A stretch of 64,000 nt of DNA from Branchiostoma floridae (taxonomy: Eukaryota; Chordata; Leptocardii; Amphioxiformes; Branchiostomatidae): positions 1,190,309-1,254,308 of the forward strand of contig NC_049988.1 in assembly GCF_000003815.2 (NCBI RefSeq). The letters are read 5' to 3'. Numbering within the stretch: the first letter of the stretch is position 1; each line of letters opens with the position of its first letter. The position numbers and the translations under genes were made by a program. The notes beneath the pieces are model-generated. The model saw only the letters and a list, made by a program, of their open reading frames with translations, ran no database searches and was not told the DNA's origin. This document shows positions 1-11,497 of the stretch, piece after piece.

Positions 1-1512
1 TGTATAATGAGAGAGACATTGCTAACAAGGAGCCAGTTCTAACAGGGACTGCCTTAGACAAGAAAAATGGAGAGCAAAGCATGGTATGTGCAAAGTAAGC
101 AAGAAAGCTTACATAGACTCTCACGGCATACCGGCTGGTTTCCTATGACGGCCTTGGTCTCGCCTTACATGGGGGACATTGCTAACAAGGAGCCAGTTCT
201 AACAGGGACTGCCTTAGACAAGAAAAATGGAGAGCAAAGCATGGTATGTGCAAAGTAAGCAAGAAAGCTTACATAGACTCTCACGGCATACCGGCTGGTT
301 TCCTATGACGGCCTTGGTCTCGCCTTACATGGGGGACATTGCTAACAAGGAGCCAGTTCTAACAGGGACTGCCTTAGACATTTTAGAAAAAAGGAGAGCA
401 AAGCATGGTATGTGCTGAGTAAGCAAGAAAGCTTACAGACTCTCACGGCATACCGGCTGGTTTCCTATGACGGCCTTGGTCTCGCCTTACATGGGGGACA
501 TTGCTAACAAGGAGCCAGTTCTAACAGGAACTGCCTTAGACAAGAAAAAAGGAGAGCAAAGCATGGTATGTGCTGAGTAAGCAAGAAAGCTTACATAGAC
601 TCTCACGGCATACCGGCTGGTTTCCTATGACGGCCTTGGTCTCGCCTTACATGGGGGACATTGCTAACAAGGAGCCAGTTCTAACAGGGACTGCCTTAGA
701 CAAGAAAAATGGAGAGCAAAGCATGGTATGTGCAAAGTAAGCAAGAAAGCTTAGTATAATACATAGACTCTCACGGCATACCGGCTGGTTTCCTATGACG
801 GCCTTGGTCTCGCCTTACATGGGGGACATTGCTAACAAGGAGCCAGTTCAAACAGGGACTGCCTTAGACAAGAAAAATGGAGAGCAAAGCATGGTATGTG
901 CAAAGTAAGCAAGAAAGCTTACATAGACTCTCACGGCATACCGGCTGGTTTCCTATGACGGCCTTGGTCTCACCTTACATGGGGGACATTGCTAACAAGG
1001 AGCCAGTTCTAACAGGGACTGCCTTAGACAAGAAAAATGGAGAGCAAAGCATGGTATGTGCAAAGTAAGCAAGAAAGCTAATACATAGACTCTCACGGCA
1101 TACCGGCTGGTTTCCTATGACGGCCTTGGTCTCGCCTTACATGGGGGACATTGCTAACAAGGAGCCAGTTCTAACAGGGACTGCCTTAGACAAGAAAAAA
1201 GGAGAGCAAAGCATGGTATGTGCTGAGTAAGCAAGAAAGCTTACATAGACTCTCACGGCATACCGGCTGGTTTCCTATGACGGCCTTGGTCTTGCCTTTA
1301 CATGGGGGACATTGCTAACAAGGAGCCAGTTTCACAGGGACTGCCTTAGACAAGAAAAAAGGAGAGCAAAGCATGGTATGTGCTGAGTAAGCAAGAAAGC
1401 TTGCATAGACTCTCACGGCATACCGGCTGTTTCCCTATGACGGCCTTGGTCTCGCCTTACATGGGGGACATTGCTAACAAGGGACCAGTTTCACAGGGAC
1501 TGCCTGACACCC
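1..1512. repeat. Tandem satellite, ~160-bp unit, about nine copies
   Basis: The same unit recurs with copies of its GGAGAGCAAAGCATGGTATG segment near 67, 227, 393, 551, 711, 877, 1037, 1200 and 1363, so the period is 158-166 bp. Units are nearly identical. They differ mainly in a short A-rich stretch and in AAAGTAAGC versus TGAGTAAGC. Each unit contains an open frame of about 63 codons on the plus strand, but 160 is not a multiple of three and the frame stops in every unit, so I do not read it as coding. The array runs off the left edge, and the last two units (1320 to 1510) are more diverged. Confidence 0.95.
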
Positions 1513-2390
1513 TAAGTGTCTCGTGAAACAAAGAGTGAATCATAATATATGATATATGCAAAATAAGCAATATATTCATGCCAATTATTGCTGAAGTTAC
1601 ATGAAAGAGAACCATTATATTTTAGACAGAAATTTTCCAATGAGACCTTATTTGCATAAGTGATAGAAAAGGAATTTTTGATTGAGACAACATTATGGTC
1701 TTCTTCAGTTTGGGTCCAGGAGATGATCAACTAATGCAACTGCCGACCTTATTTGCATAATTAATGAAAATACATATCAGTTCTTAGGGTTAAAATCATT
1801 TCGTGAATGTATGAGGTCGAAGAACTCTAGTTAAACAAAATAGTTTTCCATCTGTTGGAAGGTAAATGGTTTTGTCAATCCATGGAATTTTAAAGATTTG
1901 GGATTTCTCTTATTTGTGGCTGCCCATGTCTTCAAGCTTTGTCAGCTGTTAATATCGTCCAGGATGAGCATTATTCTTGGAAGCAAAGAAACAGCGATAA
2001 CATCAGTATGTTGTGCAAATACTTAAATGTGTAATATTTTGGGTTTGGTTATTGTATATGTTGATTTATAATGTATTTCCTTCAATAGTGTTACACAACA
2101 CCTTTTAGGAATTGTGTTTTCCACTGTATTGACTGGCCAATCATTCTGTATCTTGCAGTTTGTCAACTGTATCAGCATTGGTCATCTATGTTCATCGTGT
2201 GCAATTTGTTTGATGATTTAATCCAATGCTCAATCTTATCATATCTTGCCGTTGTCAACTATATTCATCATTTGTCATCTATATACATCATGTACAGTTT
2301 GTTTGATGATTTTGTCCTTTACATGTAGTTCCACCACATGTTATTCCTTTTTAAAGTTTAAAATGATATAATGATGTGTTCTTTTTCTTG
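1513..2390. other. Non-coding, AT-rich; diverged copy of a dispersed repeat
   Basis: No convincing gene. Positions 1640-1832 contain ACCTTATTTGCATAA twice and end in GGTCGAAGAACTCTAGTT. This matches the right part of the better preserved element at 11498-12708, so it is probably an old partial copy. The rest, 1840-2390, shows no recognisable feature. Confidence 0.5.
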
Positions 2391-2391
2391 C

Positions 2392-3017
2392 CCGTATGCC
2401 CGTTATCTTGAGGACCTGCTCTGTGCTGATGGCGGATGTGAGCTCTCAGTCACTGCCAGATCCTGTGTTGCCTGGGGTAAATCCAAGAAGCTCCTGCCCA
2501 TCCTTATGTCCAGGCACCTGCCTTTCAAAACCCGTGGCAAGGTGTTTGACTCCTGTGTGCGTGCACCTGAGCTCCTACCACCTCGGATCTACAGCGGTTG
2601 TGCCGCAGTGACCGTGCCATTATCAGATGGATTTGTGGCGTCCAACCCAAGGATGAGACTCCATCATCCGGTCTTCTTAAAAAACTTGGCATCTCGAACA
2701 TCACCTCAGTGTTGCAGTCTCGCCGTCTCAGGTGGTTTGATGTACTAGAAAGATCAAGTGACTGTATTAACACCAGATCAAGTGACTGTATTAACACCAG
2801 ATCAAGTGACTGTATTATCACCATCACCAAACTGAAAGTGTCAGGCAACAGGGGTCGTGGTAGACCGAGGAAAACTTGGATAGAGTGTGTTAGGAAGGAC
2901 ATCAAGGTGTGCGGTCGCACAGGGGTCGACCCACTGGACAGAGCTGCATGGAAACACGGTGTGAAGACTAGCCGACTGCTGCTTGCCCCTGCGTCAGGGA
3001 CTCCAGCAGAAGTATAA
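2392..3017 (+). pseudogene. Decayed LINE: C-terminal end of a non-LTR reverse transcriptase
   Basis: Two plus-strand frames together give the tail of a retrotransposon polymerase. The first (about 2400-2560) reads ARSCVAWGKSKKLLPILMSR then HLPFKTRGKVFDSCVR. The second (2598-3017) continues with DRAIIRWICGVQPKDETPS, SRRLRWFD and RGRGRPRKTWIECVRKDIK, motifs typical of the end of non-LTR polymerases. The segment between DSCVR and DRAIIRW, including the expected SALLHGSE-type stretch, is lost and the frame changes at about 2565-2600. In 2748-2821 a 24-bp unit coding RSSDCINT is present three times in tandem. No endonuclease or upstream polymerase domain is visible. It is a 5'-truncated dead copy; the clade (RTE- or CR1-like) is uncertain. 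Confidence 0.8.
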
Positions 3018-4795
3018 TCAAACAACGGATAGTGATGACTTATGACATAACTAGATCCTCAAATGATGTGTTGTTTCTTTACTTCATCATTCTGCTGTAA
3101 GTAGTTTAGTTCATTGCCGACTCCCACTCTCTGCCAGCAAAATGCTAAACTAAAATACCGGTGTTTGACACGAACTTCATTTTCTACATTAACACATTGT
3201 GTGTTTGAGTTGTACACAAGTTGACTGTTGATTTATGGACTGGTGTAGAGCAGGTGCTGGGAGAGGAGAAAAGGAAGACTAAGCCTTAGGACTTATTTTT
3301 ATTTGAGGCCATTCCAGCCATGATAAATACCACAGAAGAATTTCTCTAGTTGATTAAAAGTTTAATTTCTGTAAGAAATCTCAGAGGCAATACATGTATT
3401 TTTACATCTGACTTAGGAATACATGTTCTTTCCCTATTGGGCCATTTGTCCTTAGTCAAATTACATAATCAATGTGAAAGTGTCACAACTATTCTAAGTA
3501 CATGTAGTAAATGATTGGATTGTCAACATTGTGACCTGTGTAACATGTGTACATAACCAGGCATAAATGATGCAGATGTGCAAGTCATTTGCATAATCAG
3601 ACTATTTCATGGAGGTATCAGGTCTCCGAACTCTTGTTGACAACTGTTATGGATGGTTTACACTTCCTTGCATTTGGGACCGCATTGTAAATATTTGGCA
3701 TAAAGCAGACGGTAGATATGTACTAAATACTTTACGATTTGTAACCGCATCTCATGATAGATGGATGGAGTTACTTTGTAGTCAGAGACAAGTAACAAAT
3801 TATGGAAGTAAGATGCCAAAATTAATTGAACATGTATTGTACTGTAGTGATACTGCAAGATGAAGTTCTTTCATGCAGGACGTAGTATATATATCACTGA
3901 TATAGGAAGTGAAAATCAGATACACAAGAACTTACGAAGGTCAAAGTTAATGAAATAGATGTAGCCACGACTAGATCCTAAATGTGATGTAACAGGTTGC
4001 CATTTTGGCTGGTAATGGTCTAATGTTTTATAGGGATTGCAGATTAGATCATTGGTTAGATTGTTGAAAAGGGATTGTACATTATACATGGGCGGTAAAC
4101 AATGTAGTGGACTACATTGTGGAAAGAAATATTTTAACATTTTTTGGCAAGAAACAAGTAGTCAATGTTAACCTGCAATGTAGTGATATTGCATTATACG
4201 TATAGGGTTTACTAAGGTACTATATATTTCTTTTTGGAACTAAAAATATTGTTTTTTTTCCGTACAAAGTAATATAAGTCGGTAATCTTTATTTCGATAG
4301 TACATTATACGTATGGGGAATATATTCTGAATTATATTGTGGAGCAACAAAGTTACTGTCTCTTGTATATCGATAGTTTATTAGTGTTCAGTAGATTAAT
4401 GTGTTATGCATTACATGTATGCCTATGGAGGTATACAAAGCACTGTCCTAAATTTGTTTGAGTGCTGACATAATTGGGATTGTACATTATGGTCGTATGT
4501 AATGTACTGTACTACAGTGTAAAAGAAAGAATGTACCAACTTGTCTATATGAAACAGTAGTTCATTGATATTGAGATGCTCTATGGGTGTAATTCAATAT
4601 TCGTATGAAGTATATATAAAAACTGCATTTTGAAGCGGAGGAGTTACCCATGTGCATACAATATTGGAGATCCTGGATGTTAACATTTTTCTGCTAGTTT
4701 CGTATTCTGTAAGGTTTTTGTATACATGCTTTGTATAATGTATCATAAATTATATCAAATATAAACGTGTCCTTTTCATCATCATGTTGTTTCAA
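3018..4795. other. Non-coding stretch, nothing recognised
   Basis: AT-rich intergenic sequence. Short frames at 3609-3863 (+) and 3916-4140 (-) have no recognisable motif. Several phrases such as TACATTATACGTATGG and ACATTATGGTCGTATG recur loosely between 4070 and 4500, which suggests old low-copy repeats. No RNA gene or clear transposon end was found. Confidence 0.4.
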
Positions 4796-7155
4796 TCTTG
4801 TTCAGGATCAGGGATCTGTGTGGATGCATGTGGATGTGTGATTGTGAATGGTGTACAGCACCTAGGGATAGTGTGTTTACATGTGCGTGGATAGTGTTCT
4901 GCACCAGGGACAGGCGTGTTTACTACGTGTGGATGGTGTTCTGCACCAGGGACAGGTGTGTTTACTACGTGTGGATGGTGTTCTGCACCAGGGACAGGCA
5001 TGTTAACTACGTGTGGATGGTGTTCTGCACCAGGGACAGGTGTGTTTACTACGTGTGGATGGTGTTCTGCACCAGGGACAGGTGTGTTTGAGAATGGATG
5101 GTGGTCAGCACCAAGGACAGGTGTGTTTGTGTGTGGATGGTGGTCAGCATTAATGACAGGTGTGTTTTGTATGGATGTTGTTCATCACAAAAGGCAGATG
5201 TGTTTACTACGTATGGATGGTGTTCTGCACCAGGGACAGGTGTGTTTACTACGTGTGGATGGTGTTCTGCACCAGGGACAGGCATGTTTACTACGTGTGG
5301 ATGGTGTTCTGCACCATACCAGGGACAGGCGTGTTTACCACGTGTGGATGGTGTTCTGCACCAGGGACAGGCATGTTTACTACGTGTGGATTGTGTTCAG
5401 CACCAGGGACAGGCATGTTTACTACGTGTGGATGGTGTTCTGCACCAGCAGGGACAGGTGTGTTTACTACGTGTGGATGGTGTTCAGCACAAGGGACAGG
5501 CGTGTTTACTACGTGTGGATGGTGTTCTGCACCAGGGACAGGTGTGTTTGTGTATGGATGGTACGCAGGACAAAGGACACGTGTTTGTGTGTGGATGGTA
5601 GTCAACACCAAGAACAGGTGTGCTTAATGTGTGGATGGTGTTCAGCACCAAAGGCAGGTGTGTTTACCTGAATGCGAATGGTGTTCAGTACAGTACAAAG
5701 GACAGCTGTATTTAGCGTGGATGGTGTTTAGCGATAGGGAAAGGTTTGTTTGTGCGTTAATGGTGTTCAGCAACAAGTATATGTGTGCTTTACCTGTCTG
5801 TGGATGGTGTTCAGCACAAGGGACAGATATTAGATGTGTTTGTGTGTGAATGGTGCTCAGCACCAGCGACAGGTGTGTTTTTGTGTGGATTTTAGTCAAC
5901 ACCAGGGACAGGTCTGTAAGTCTGTGGATGGTGGTCAGTACCAAAGACAGGTGTGTTTGTGTGTGGATGGTGGTCTGCACCAGGGACAGGTGTGTTTGTG
6001 TATGAATGCTGGTCAGCACCAAGGGCACGTGTGTTTGAGTGTTGCTGGTGTTTAGCACCAGGGACAGGTCTGTTTGTCTGTGGATGGTGGTCAGCACCGA
6101 TGACACTTGTGTTTGTGTGTGGATGGCGGTCAGCACCAAGCACGCGTGTTTGTGTGTGGATGGTGTTCAGCACAAAGGACATGTGTGTCTGTGTTTGGAT
6201 GGTGGTCAACACCAAGGACAGGTGTGTTTATTATGTGGATGGTGTTAGGCACCAATGACAGGTGTGTTTTGTGTGGATGTTCTTCAGCACCAGGGACCGG
6301 TGTGTTTGTGTGTGGATGGTGTTCAGCAACAAGGACGTGGGAGCTTACCTGTGTGCGAATGGTGGTCAGCACCAGGGACAGGTGTATTTGTGTATGGGTG
6401 TTGGTTAGCACCAAGGACAGGTGTGTTTACTGTGTGGATGGTGTTCAGAACCAAGGGCAGGTGTGCTTACCTGAATGCGGATGGTGTTGAGTATCAAGGA
6501 TAGCTGTGTTTTTTGTGGATGGTGTTCAGCGATAGGGAAAGGTGTTTTTGTACGAGAATGGTGTTCAGCACCAAGGACAGGTGTGCTTTACCTGTGTGTG
6601 AATAGTGTTCAGCACTAAGGACAGGTGTGTTTGTTGATTTTGGTCACCATGGACAGGTGTGTTTGGGAAAGGATGGTGGTCAGCACCACGGACACGTGTG
6701 TTTTGTGTTGATGTTCTTCAGCACCAAGGACAGGTGTGTTTTTGTCGATGTTCTTCAGCACCAAGGACAGGTGTGTTTACCTGAATGTGGATGGTGGTCA
6801 GCACCAAGACACGTGTGATTGTGTGTGGATGGTGTTCAGCACAAAGGACATGTGTGTTTGTGTTTGGATGGTGGTCAACACCAAGGACAGGTGTGTTTAC
6901 TGTTTTGACGGTCTTCAGCGCCAAGGGCGCCAAGGACAGCTGTGTCTTGTGTTTATGGTGTTCAAAAAGTACCAATGACATGTGTTTCTGTACTGATGGT
7001 GTTTAGCAGGGACAGGTGTGTTTGGGAAAGGATGTTGTTCAGTACCAGGGACATTTGTGTTTGCATTTAGATACTGTTCAGCATCAGTGACGTATGAACA
7101 TGTGAACAGCATTCAGCACCAGGGACCGCGCGTTTGTTTGCGAGCGTGTGGATGG
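4796..7155. repeat. Minisatellite, 39-45-bp unit, more than 50 copies
   Basis: The unit is essentially GTGTGGATGGTGTTCTGCAC followed by CAGGGACAGGTGTGTTTACT. In 4907-5560 the units are 42 bp and very uniform. From about 5560 to 7155 they are more varied, with a common 39-bp form ending in TTTGTGTGTGG. Because most unit lengths are multiples of three and the unit lacks stops in most frames, long open frames appear on both strands, for example 4916-5671 (+, repeating VFTTCGWCSAPGTG) and 5642-6139 (-, repeating LSLVLTTIHTQTH). I treat these frames as by-products of the repeat. Confidence 0.95.
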
Positions 7156-7570
7156 TGTAATCTATCTTAGGTAGATACGGATATGGCTCTAGCCAGTTAT
7201 ACTGAGCAAGATTTGTCGAACACTGTTATGAAGGATCTACCCATAGGCTGAATATATCCAGATTCGCGAATATCCCCGTTTCCATGGGCTACAACACAAT
7301 GGGGATTGTTCACTGGCAATGGAGTATGTGCAATTCCGATACTCAGAGGTGCCGATTGCTAAGCAGAGAAAGAACTTCGTACATTTTTAAATGTTCTCCA
7401 TTGCAAATTCTCCCAAATTAATCTAGTGCCAAAGGGCGGATTGAAATGTGACACAGACACCGAAAGATTTAGTAAGGTATCCATATCATACTGCTCTCAC
7501 TGACTCTTATCAATGTAGGAGCACTGCATACTTTAGCAAAAGCTTCATTGTAAGGTTGGTGGTTGGATGT
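7156..7570. other. Intergenic, nothing recognised
   Basis: Unique-looking sequence between the minisatellite and the hAT-type MITE. No gene, no splice-bounded exon and no repeat were recognised. Confidence 0.3.
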
Positions 7571-7578
7571 GTTACGGC

Positions 7579-7818
7579 TAGGGGTGGGTACCGGTATAGG
7601 GTTTTACAGTCAATCATACAGAGGCAGTTAGTCTTGCAGGATTTTAAAACGCCAGTGGAAGTCAACTAGTCCACAAAACATACTTCTTTGTAGCGAAATT
7701 GACCATTTTTTAGTATCGTCCATTCACATGTTTTCTCATACTGAATCAGGTTCAGGTCCGGACCTGATCCTCTGGGCCTGAACCGGACCTAAATTTTCTG
7801 TACCGGTACCAACCCCTA
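7579..7818. mobile_element. hAT-type MITE, 240 bp, with 8-bp target duplication
   Basis: The element begins TAGGGGTGGGTACCGGTA and ends TACCGGTACCAACCCCTA, an inverted repeat with one mismatch over 18 bp. It is flanked by GTTACGGC (7571-7578) and GTTATGGC (7819-7826), an 8-bp direct repeat with one difference. An 8-bp duplication and a TIR beginning with a pyrimidine, then AGGGGTG, are typical of the hAT superfamily. A second internal inverted repeat, CAGGTTCAGGTCCGGACCTG with a CCTGAACCGGACC arm, lies at about 7747-7792. There is no coding capacity, so movement would need a transposase from elsewhere. Confidence 0.85.
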
Positions 7819-7826
7819 GTTATGGC

Positions 7827-9100
7827 CTTTCGTTACCGATATCTACTGAGACCTAACTTCCAAATATATGGCAAACACTAGGACTCTATCCCAGGCGCTA
7901 GCGCCCTATCCCCGATCAAGAAATGGGCATCTGATGTGCAAGATATTCCACTACAAAGTGTGTGTGTGTGTGTGTATGTGTATGTGTGTGTGTGTACATT
8001 AAGAATCAAAACCGAATCAAAACAACCCAAGCAATACTAAGTTACTAGCTGTTTATTGGTAGGCTATGGCGAAGACTAAAGCAAATCTCTTCTGAACCTA
8101 TGAAAATACATTTATTTTTTTAAATGTTCAACACAAGCTTAGCACAATCAATATACCAATACTATAATACTATGATATATACTAATTTATAGTTTATACA
8201 GTAGAGGTTAGTAAATAAGTCACTTAATGTACACTTGTTACATTGATTGAGGCTAAATATTTCCTAGGATGTCAGTAAAAAGTCGGCTAGCCTGACGAGA
8301 CTTTGATGGAATTATTTAGTTACATAGGTCTCCTTATCCTTGATATGTTTAGAATTTCTCACAATCTGTTGTGGAATTCGTTGCCGCTACCCAAAAGGAC
8401 TTGAGATTTCTACTGTATACTTTGATGCAGCCATCTGATATAAAAGGCTATATAGATACTCTAAAGCATTAACATACTTATGGGTATTAAAAAGTGTCTT
8501 ATATATAGATCTTTTCAACACAGTAGGACCTTGTGAGTAATGTTGGGGATTCAGAACTAAATACATTGTAAAAACATATAAAGAAAGAATCATGAACAAA
8601 GAAAGGTAAGTACAATCCACAATCATAACAGTTACTGTAAGTGTAAAGTACCTTACTTTACGATATTACTGTGGGACACATGTAGTAGTGTGCACACCTT
8701 GATATTCTACCTATTAGTGTGGCATGCATGTACAGGTATGGCTACAAACTTCTGCTGTAAAGTTGTCCAGTACCCTCACCATAAACACAGAGTTTCTCAT
8801 CAGTGTGATATTTCAGAAGGCAGGCAACAACATCTGACTTTTCAGCTGCTCAAATTACTCACACAGCTAACTCTTATAACGGTTTCTCTCAAGAGTGGGG
8901 TCATAGATGTGCAAATTTGGGACAAGTTAGACACACCTATTCTACTTTGTTCAAAATGGACCGTTCCAGCCGAACACCATAAGACCCGGCCAGCCCCCTG
9001 TTCTATTTCGAACACCTTGGTCAAAAACGACGCAAGTAGGACAGAACTCGCGAGTATTTTTTTCAAGTGTGTTTAGCTAGATGGCTGTCCAGAATGCATT
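7827..9100. other. 3' flank of ZNF-A; part of the duplicated gene unit
   Basis: No gene. The segment 8220-8440 (ACACTTGTTACATTGATTGA, AGGATGTCAGTAAAA, ACTTTGATGGAATTAT, TTTGCCGCTGCCCAAAAG-type phrases) is clearly homologous to 17180-17420 downstream of ZNF-C. The duplicated unit therefore includes the 3' flank as well as the coding exon. The rest, 8690-9100, holds nothing I recognise. Confidence 0.6.
7960..7997. repeat. GT microsatellite
   Basis: A run of GTGTGTGTGTGTGTATGTGTATGTGTGTGTGTGT with two interruptions. Confidence 0.9.
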
Positions 9101-10523
9101 TCACTTGTAGGGGTGAGTTCTCATATGTTTTGATAAGTGAGACTCTCGCACAGTGCCATACCCACAACCTTCACACATGTAGGGTTCCTTGCCCATGTTT
9201 TGCTAGATGGTTCTTCAAGGTGGATTTTTTGGTAGCAGAATAGTCACACTGGTCACACCTGTAGGGTTTTTCTCCTGTATGTCTTCTCATATGTAGGGAT
9301 AAGTGAGACTTCCGAGTTGTACTGTACCCACACTCCCCACACATGTAAGGTTTCTCACCAGTGTGTTTGAGAAGATGGTTGTCTAAGTTGGATTTATGTG
9401 CTGCAGAATAATCACACTGGTCACGTTTGTAGGGTCTTTCACCTGTATGAGTCCTCATATGCATGGATAGGCGACTCTTGACAGCTGTCCTGTACCCACA
9501 CTCCCCACACATGAAGGGCTCATCACCAGTGTGTTTTGCAACATGGCTGTTCAATGTGGCTTTCTCTGAAGCAGAATAATCACAGTGGTCACACTTGTAG
9601 GGTTTTTCACCCGTGTGAGTCCTCATATGTATGGATAAGGCAGACTTTTGAACTGCTCTGTACCCACACTCTCCACACATGAAGGGCTTATCACCAGTGT
9701 GTTTGCGGAGATGGCTGTCCAATGTGGATTTCTGTGCAGCACACAGTGTCACACTGGTCACATTTGTAGGGTTTTTCACCAGTATGGGTTCTCATATGCC
9801 TGGATAGGTGACTCCTGACAACTGTCCTGTAACCACACTGCCCACACATGAAAAGTTTCTCTCCGGTGTGTTTTGTTCGATGGTCGTTCAATGTGGATTT
9901 CTGTGCAGCAGAATAATCACACTGGTCACACTTGTAGCATTCACCTGTATGGATTCTAATATGCCTAGATAAGTGACTCTTTTTAGTTGTCCTGTACCCG
10001 CATTTCCCACACATGTAGGGTTTGTCACCAGTATGTTTGGCTCGATGATTATCCAAATGGTATTTTTGTGCAGCAGAATAATCACACTGGTCACACTTGT
10101 AAGGTTTCTCACCGGTATGAGTCATCATGTGTTTTGACAGGGTAGAGTGAAAAAGTGCCCTGTACCCGCATTCCCCACACATGTAGGGTTTGTTACCAGT
10201 GTGTTTGGCTTGATGATTATCAAGGCCGCTTCTGTTCCTTGCAGAATAATCACACTGGTCACACTTGTAGGGTTTTTCACCTGAATGAGTTCTCATATGT
10301 TGAGATAAGTTATGCTTCCAACGTGTCCGGTACCCACAATCCCCACATACGTAATGTTTTTTATCAGTGTGTGCTTCAGATTGATGGTTCAAACCGCTTT
10401 TGCCTTCTCGCTGCTGGTCTTTGACAATGTCTGCATCTCTGTCATCTAAAACTCCAATAGGAGAACCATCACCGAGTTCCTGGGGAACAGTAGTAGGAGA
10501 CCAATTTCCTGCCTCTGCCATGC
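9101..10523 (-). pseudogene. ZNF-A: C2H2 zinc-finger gene coding exon with two frameshifts
   Basis: A minus-strand frame starts at ATG 10521-10519 (MAEAGNWSPTTVPQELGDGS). The ATG is two bases after a splice acceptor, TTTCAG|GC, so exon 1 is untranslated. After an acidic leader of about 70 residues come C2H2 fingers alternating between the YMCGECGYRT type and the YKCDQCDYSA type. Seven fingers are intact. The frame then breaks inside finger 8 at 9741-9749, where CACAGTG replaces the usual GAATAA (net +1), and fingers 9-14 continue in the next frame (9174-9740). A second shift near 9190-9195 hides a last finger, YMCEGCGYGTVRESHLSKH, ending at a stop at 9101-9103. Finger 12 has lost its first Cys (YKRDQC). 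The family consists of sequence-specific DNA-binding nuclear proteins. No KRAB, SCAN or BTB domain is seen. The breaks could be real or assembly errors, so pseudogene is the likelier call but not certain. Confidence 0.75.
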
Positions 10524-11218
10524 CTGAAACCAAGGACAGAACAAAAATCAAAATAGATGAAACATTCCTCCATCTAAAGTTACTAAATAAGTAGTGTTAT
10601 AATGTCAGTATATCCACTCCAAATATATACTGTATTGTCCCCAGTATGTAACCCTGAACCCCAGTCACTGTACTAACATCTGGTTTGAATAAAACTTACA
10701 CAGCATCTACACCTCTGGTATATACTAGTACTCCAATAGATTGGCCCCGTAAACACAACAAGTAGAACCTTCACTGCTGAATTGAAAACTAAATCACGAA
10801 AAGTTGATTGAGCAACTGTCGAACCTTTACTCCCATCGAAACGACATTAAAACCCGGCCTGGTCACTTCTTAGTGCCACCCCATGACCATCTATGGCAAT
10901 GACTTGAAATTTTGTATCCCAAAGCTGTTCTAACATTGTTTCCACTGTACTATTTCTCAGTCACATTTGCAAAAGTACCGAAGTGATTCTTACACAATTT
11001 GGTGATACCGTGGTGCTTAAGTATCTTACAGTCGAACTTGTATTTAACCCTAGTATAAATATTTTCTCTCGAAATACATCTGACGTTTGGCGTGTGATTT
11101 CGCCCCCTCCCCCAATTGAATTTCGTCATCCTAATGCGGACTATGTACTATACAGATGACCTATACCTACTTTGGTTCATGATAAAGCAGTCATATTTTG
11201 TGCATTTCACGTTCTTAC
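10524..11218 (-). other. Intron 1 of ZNF-A
   Basis: Bounded by GCAG|GTAAGAACG (donor GT at 11218-11217) and TTGGTTTCAG (acceptor ending at 10524). Long parts match intron 1 of ZNF-B, for example GGTTTGAATAAAACT and the phrase TTTCGCCCCCTCCC, so the intron was duplicated together with the exons. Confidence 0.7.
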
Positions 11219-11395
11219 CTGCTTCTAGTATTGATTTTTACCTCCACACAACCGTCCTGCATACGTTTCGTACCGTTCGTCTGGAGCAGCAAGGGGTGAA
11301 AGGTGAACTATTTGCGGGGTGAAAGGTTATCCTCGTGTATACCTCGTTACCCATGTATTGTGATGAAACCGCTGCCTACATGTTACATTACATTT
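11219..11395 (-). other. Non-coding first exon and promoter-proximal region of ZNF-A
   Basis: Inferred from a consensus splice donor at 11219/11218 and from strong conservation with 16549-16720 (ZNF-B) and 20180-20340 (ZNF-C). The conserved block covers TTGATTTTTACCTCC, GGAGCAGCAAGGGGTGAAAG and GAAACCGCTGCCTACATG. The upstream limit (transcription start) cannot be fixed from sequence and is approximate. Confidence 0.5.
11294..11329. promoter_or_regulatory. Two DR1-like direct repeats near ZNF-A exon 1
   Basis: GGGTGA-A-AGGTGA (11294-11306) and GGGTGA-A-AGGTTA (11317-11329). Half-sites resembling AGGTCA spaced by one base are the DR1 arrangement bound by RXR/HNF4-type nuclear receptors. Both sites recur in the two paralogues, which supports function, although shared ancestry alone could also explain it. 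Confidence 0.4.
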
Positions 11396-11497
11396 ACAGA
11401 GGGACTGTCCCATTTCCACATTTTTTTTCGCCAAAGTGGCGTAAGGTTATGTTTTGACTTTTAAGCTTTGTAACTCGAGAACCCTTCTTCTGTTTTT

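Noticed and set aside
67-418. A 63-codon peptide repeated in the satellite
   Set aside because: The frame stops in each unit and the period is not a multiple of three.
1-1512. CRISPR-like array
   Set aside because: The whole unit repeats with no variable spacers, and the context is eukaryotic.
3609-3863. An 84-codon plus-strand frame (MEVSGLRTLVDNCYGW)
   Set aside because: An overlapping minus-strand frame of similar length, no motif, AT-rich surroundings, and no splice-site support.
4916-5671. A 251-codon Cys/Trp-rich repetitive protein
   Set aside because: All frames of the 42-bp unit are open on both strands; no splice sites, signal peptide or flanking exon support it.
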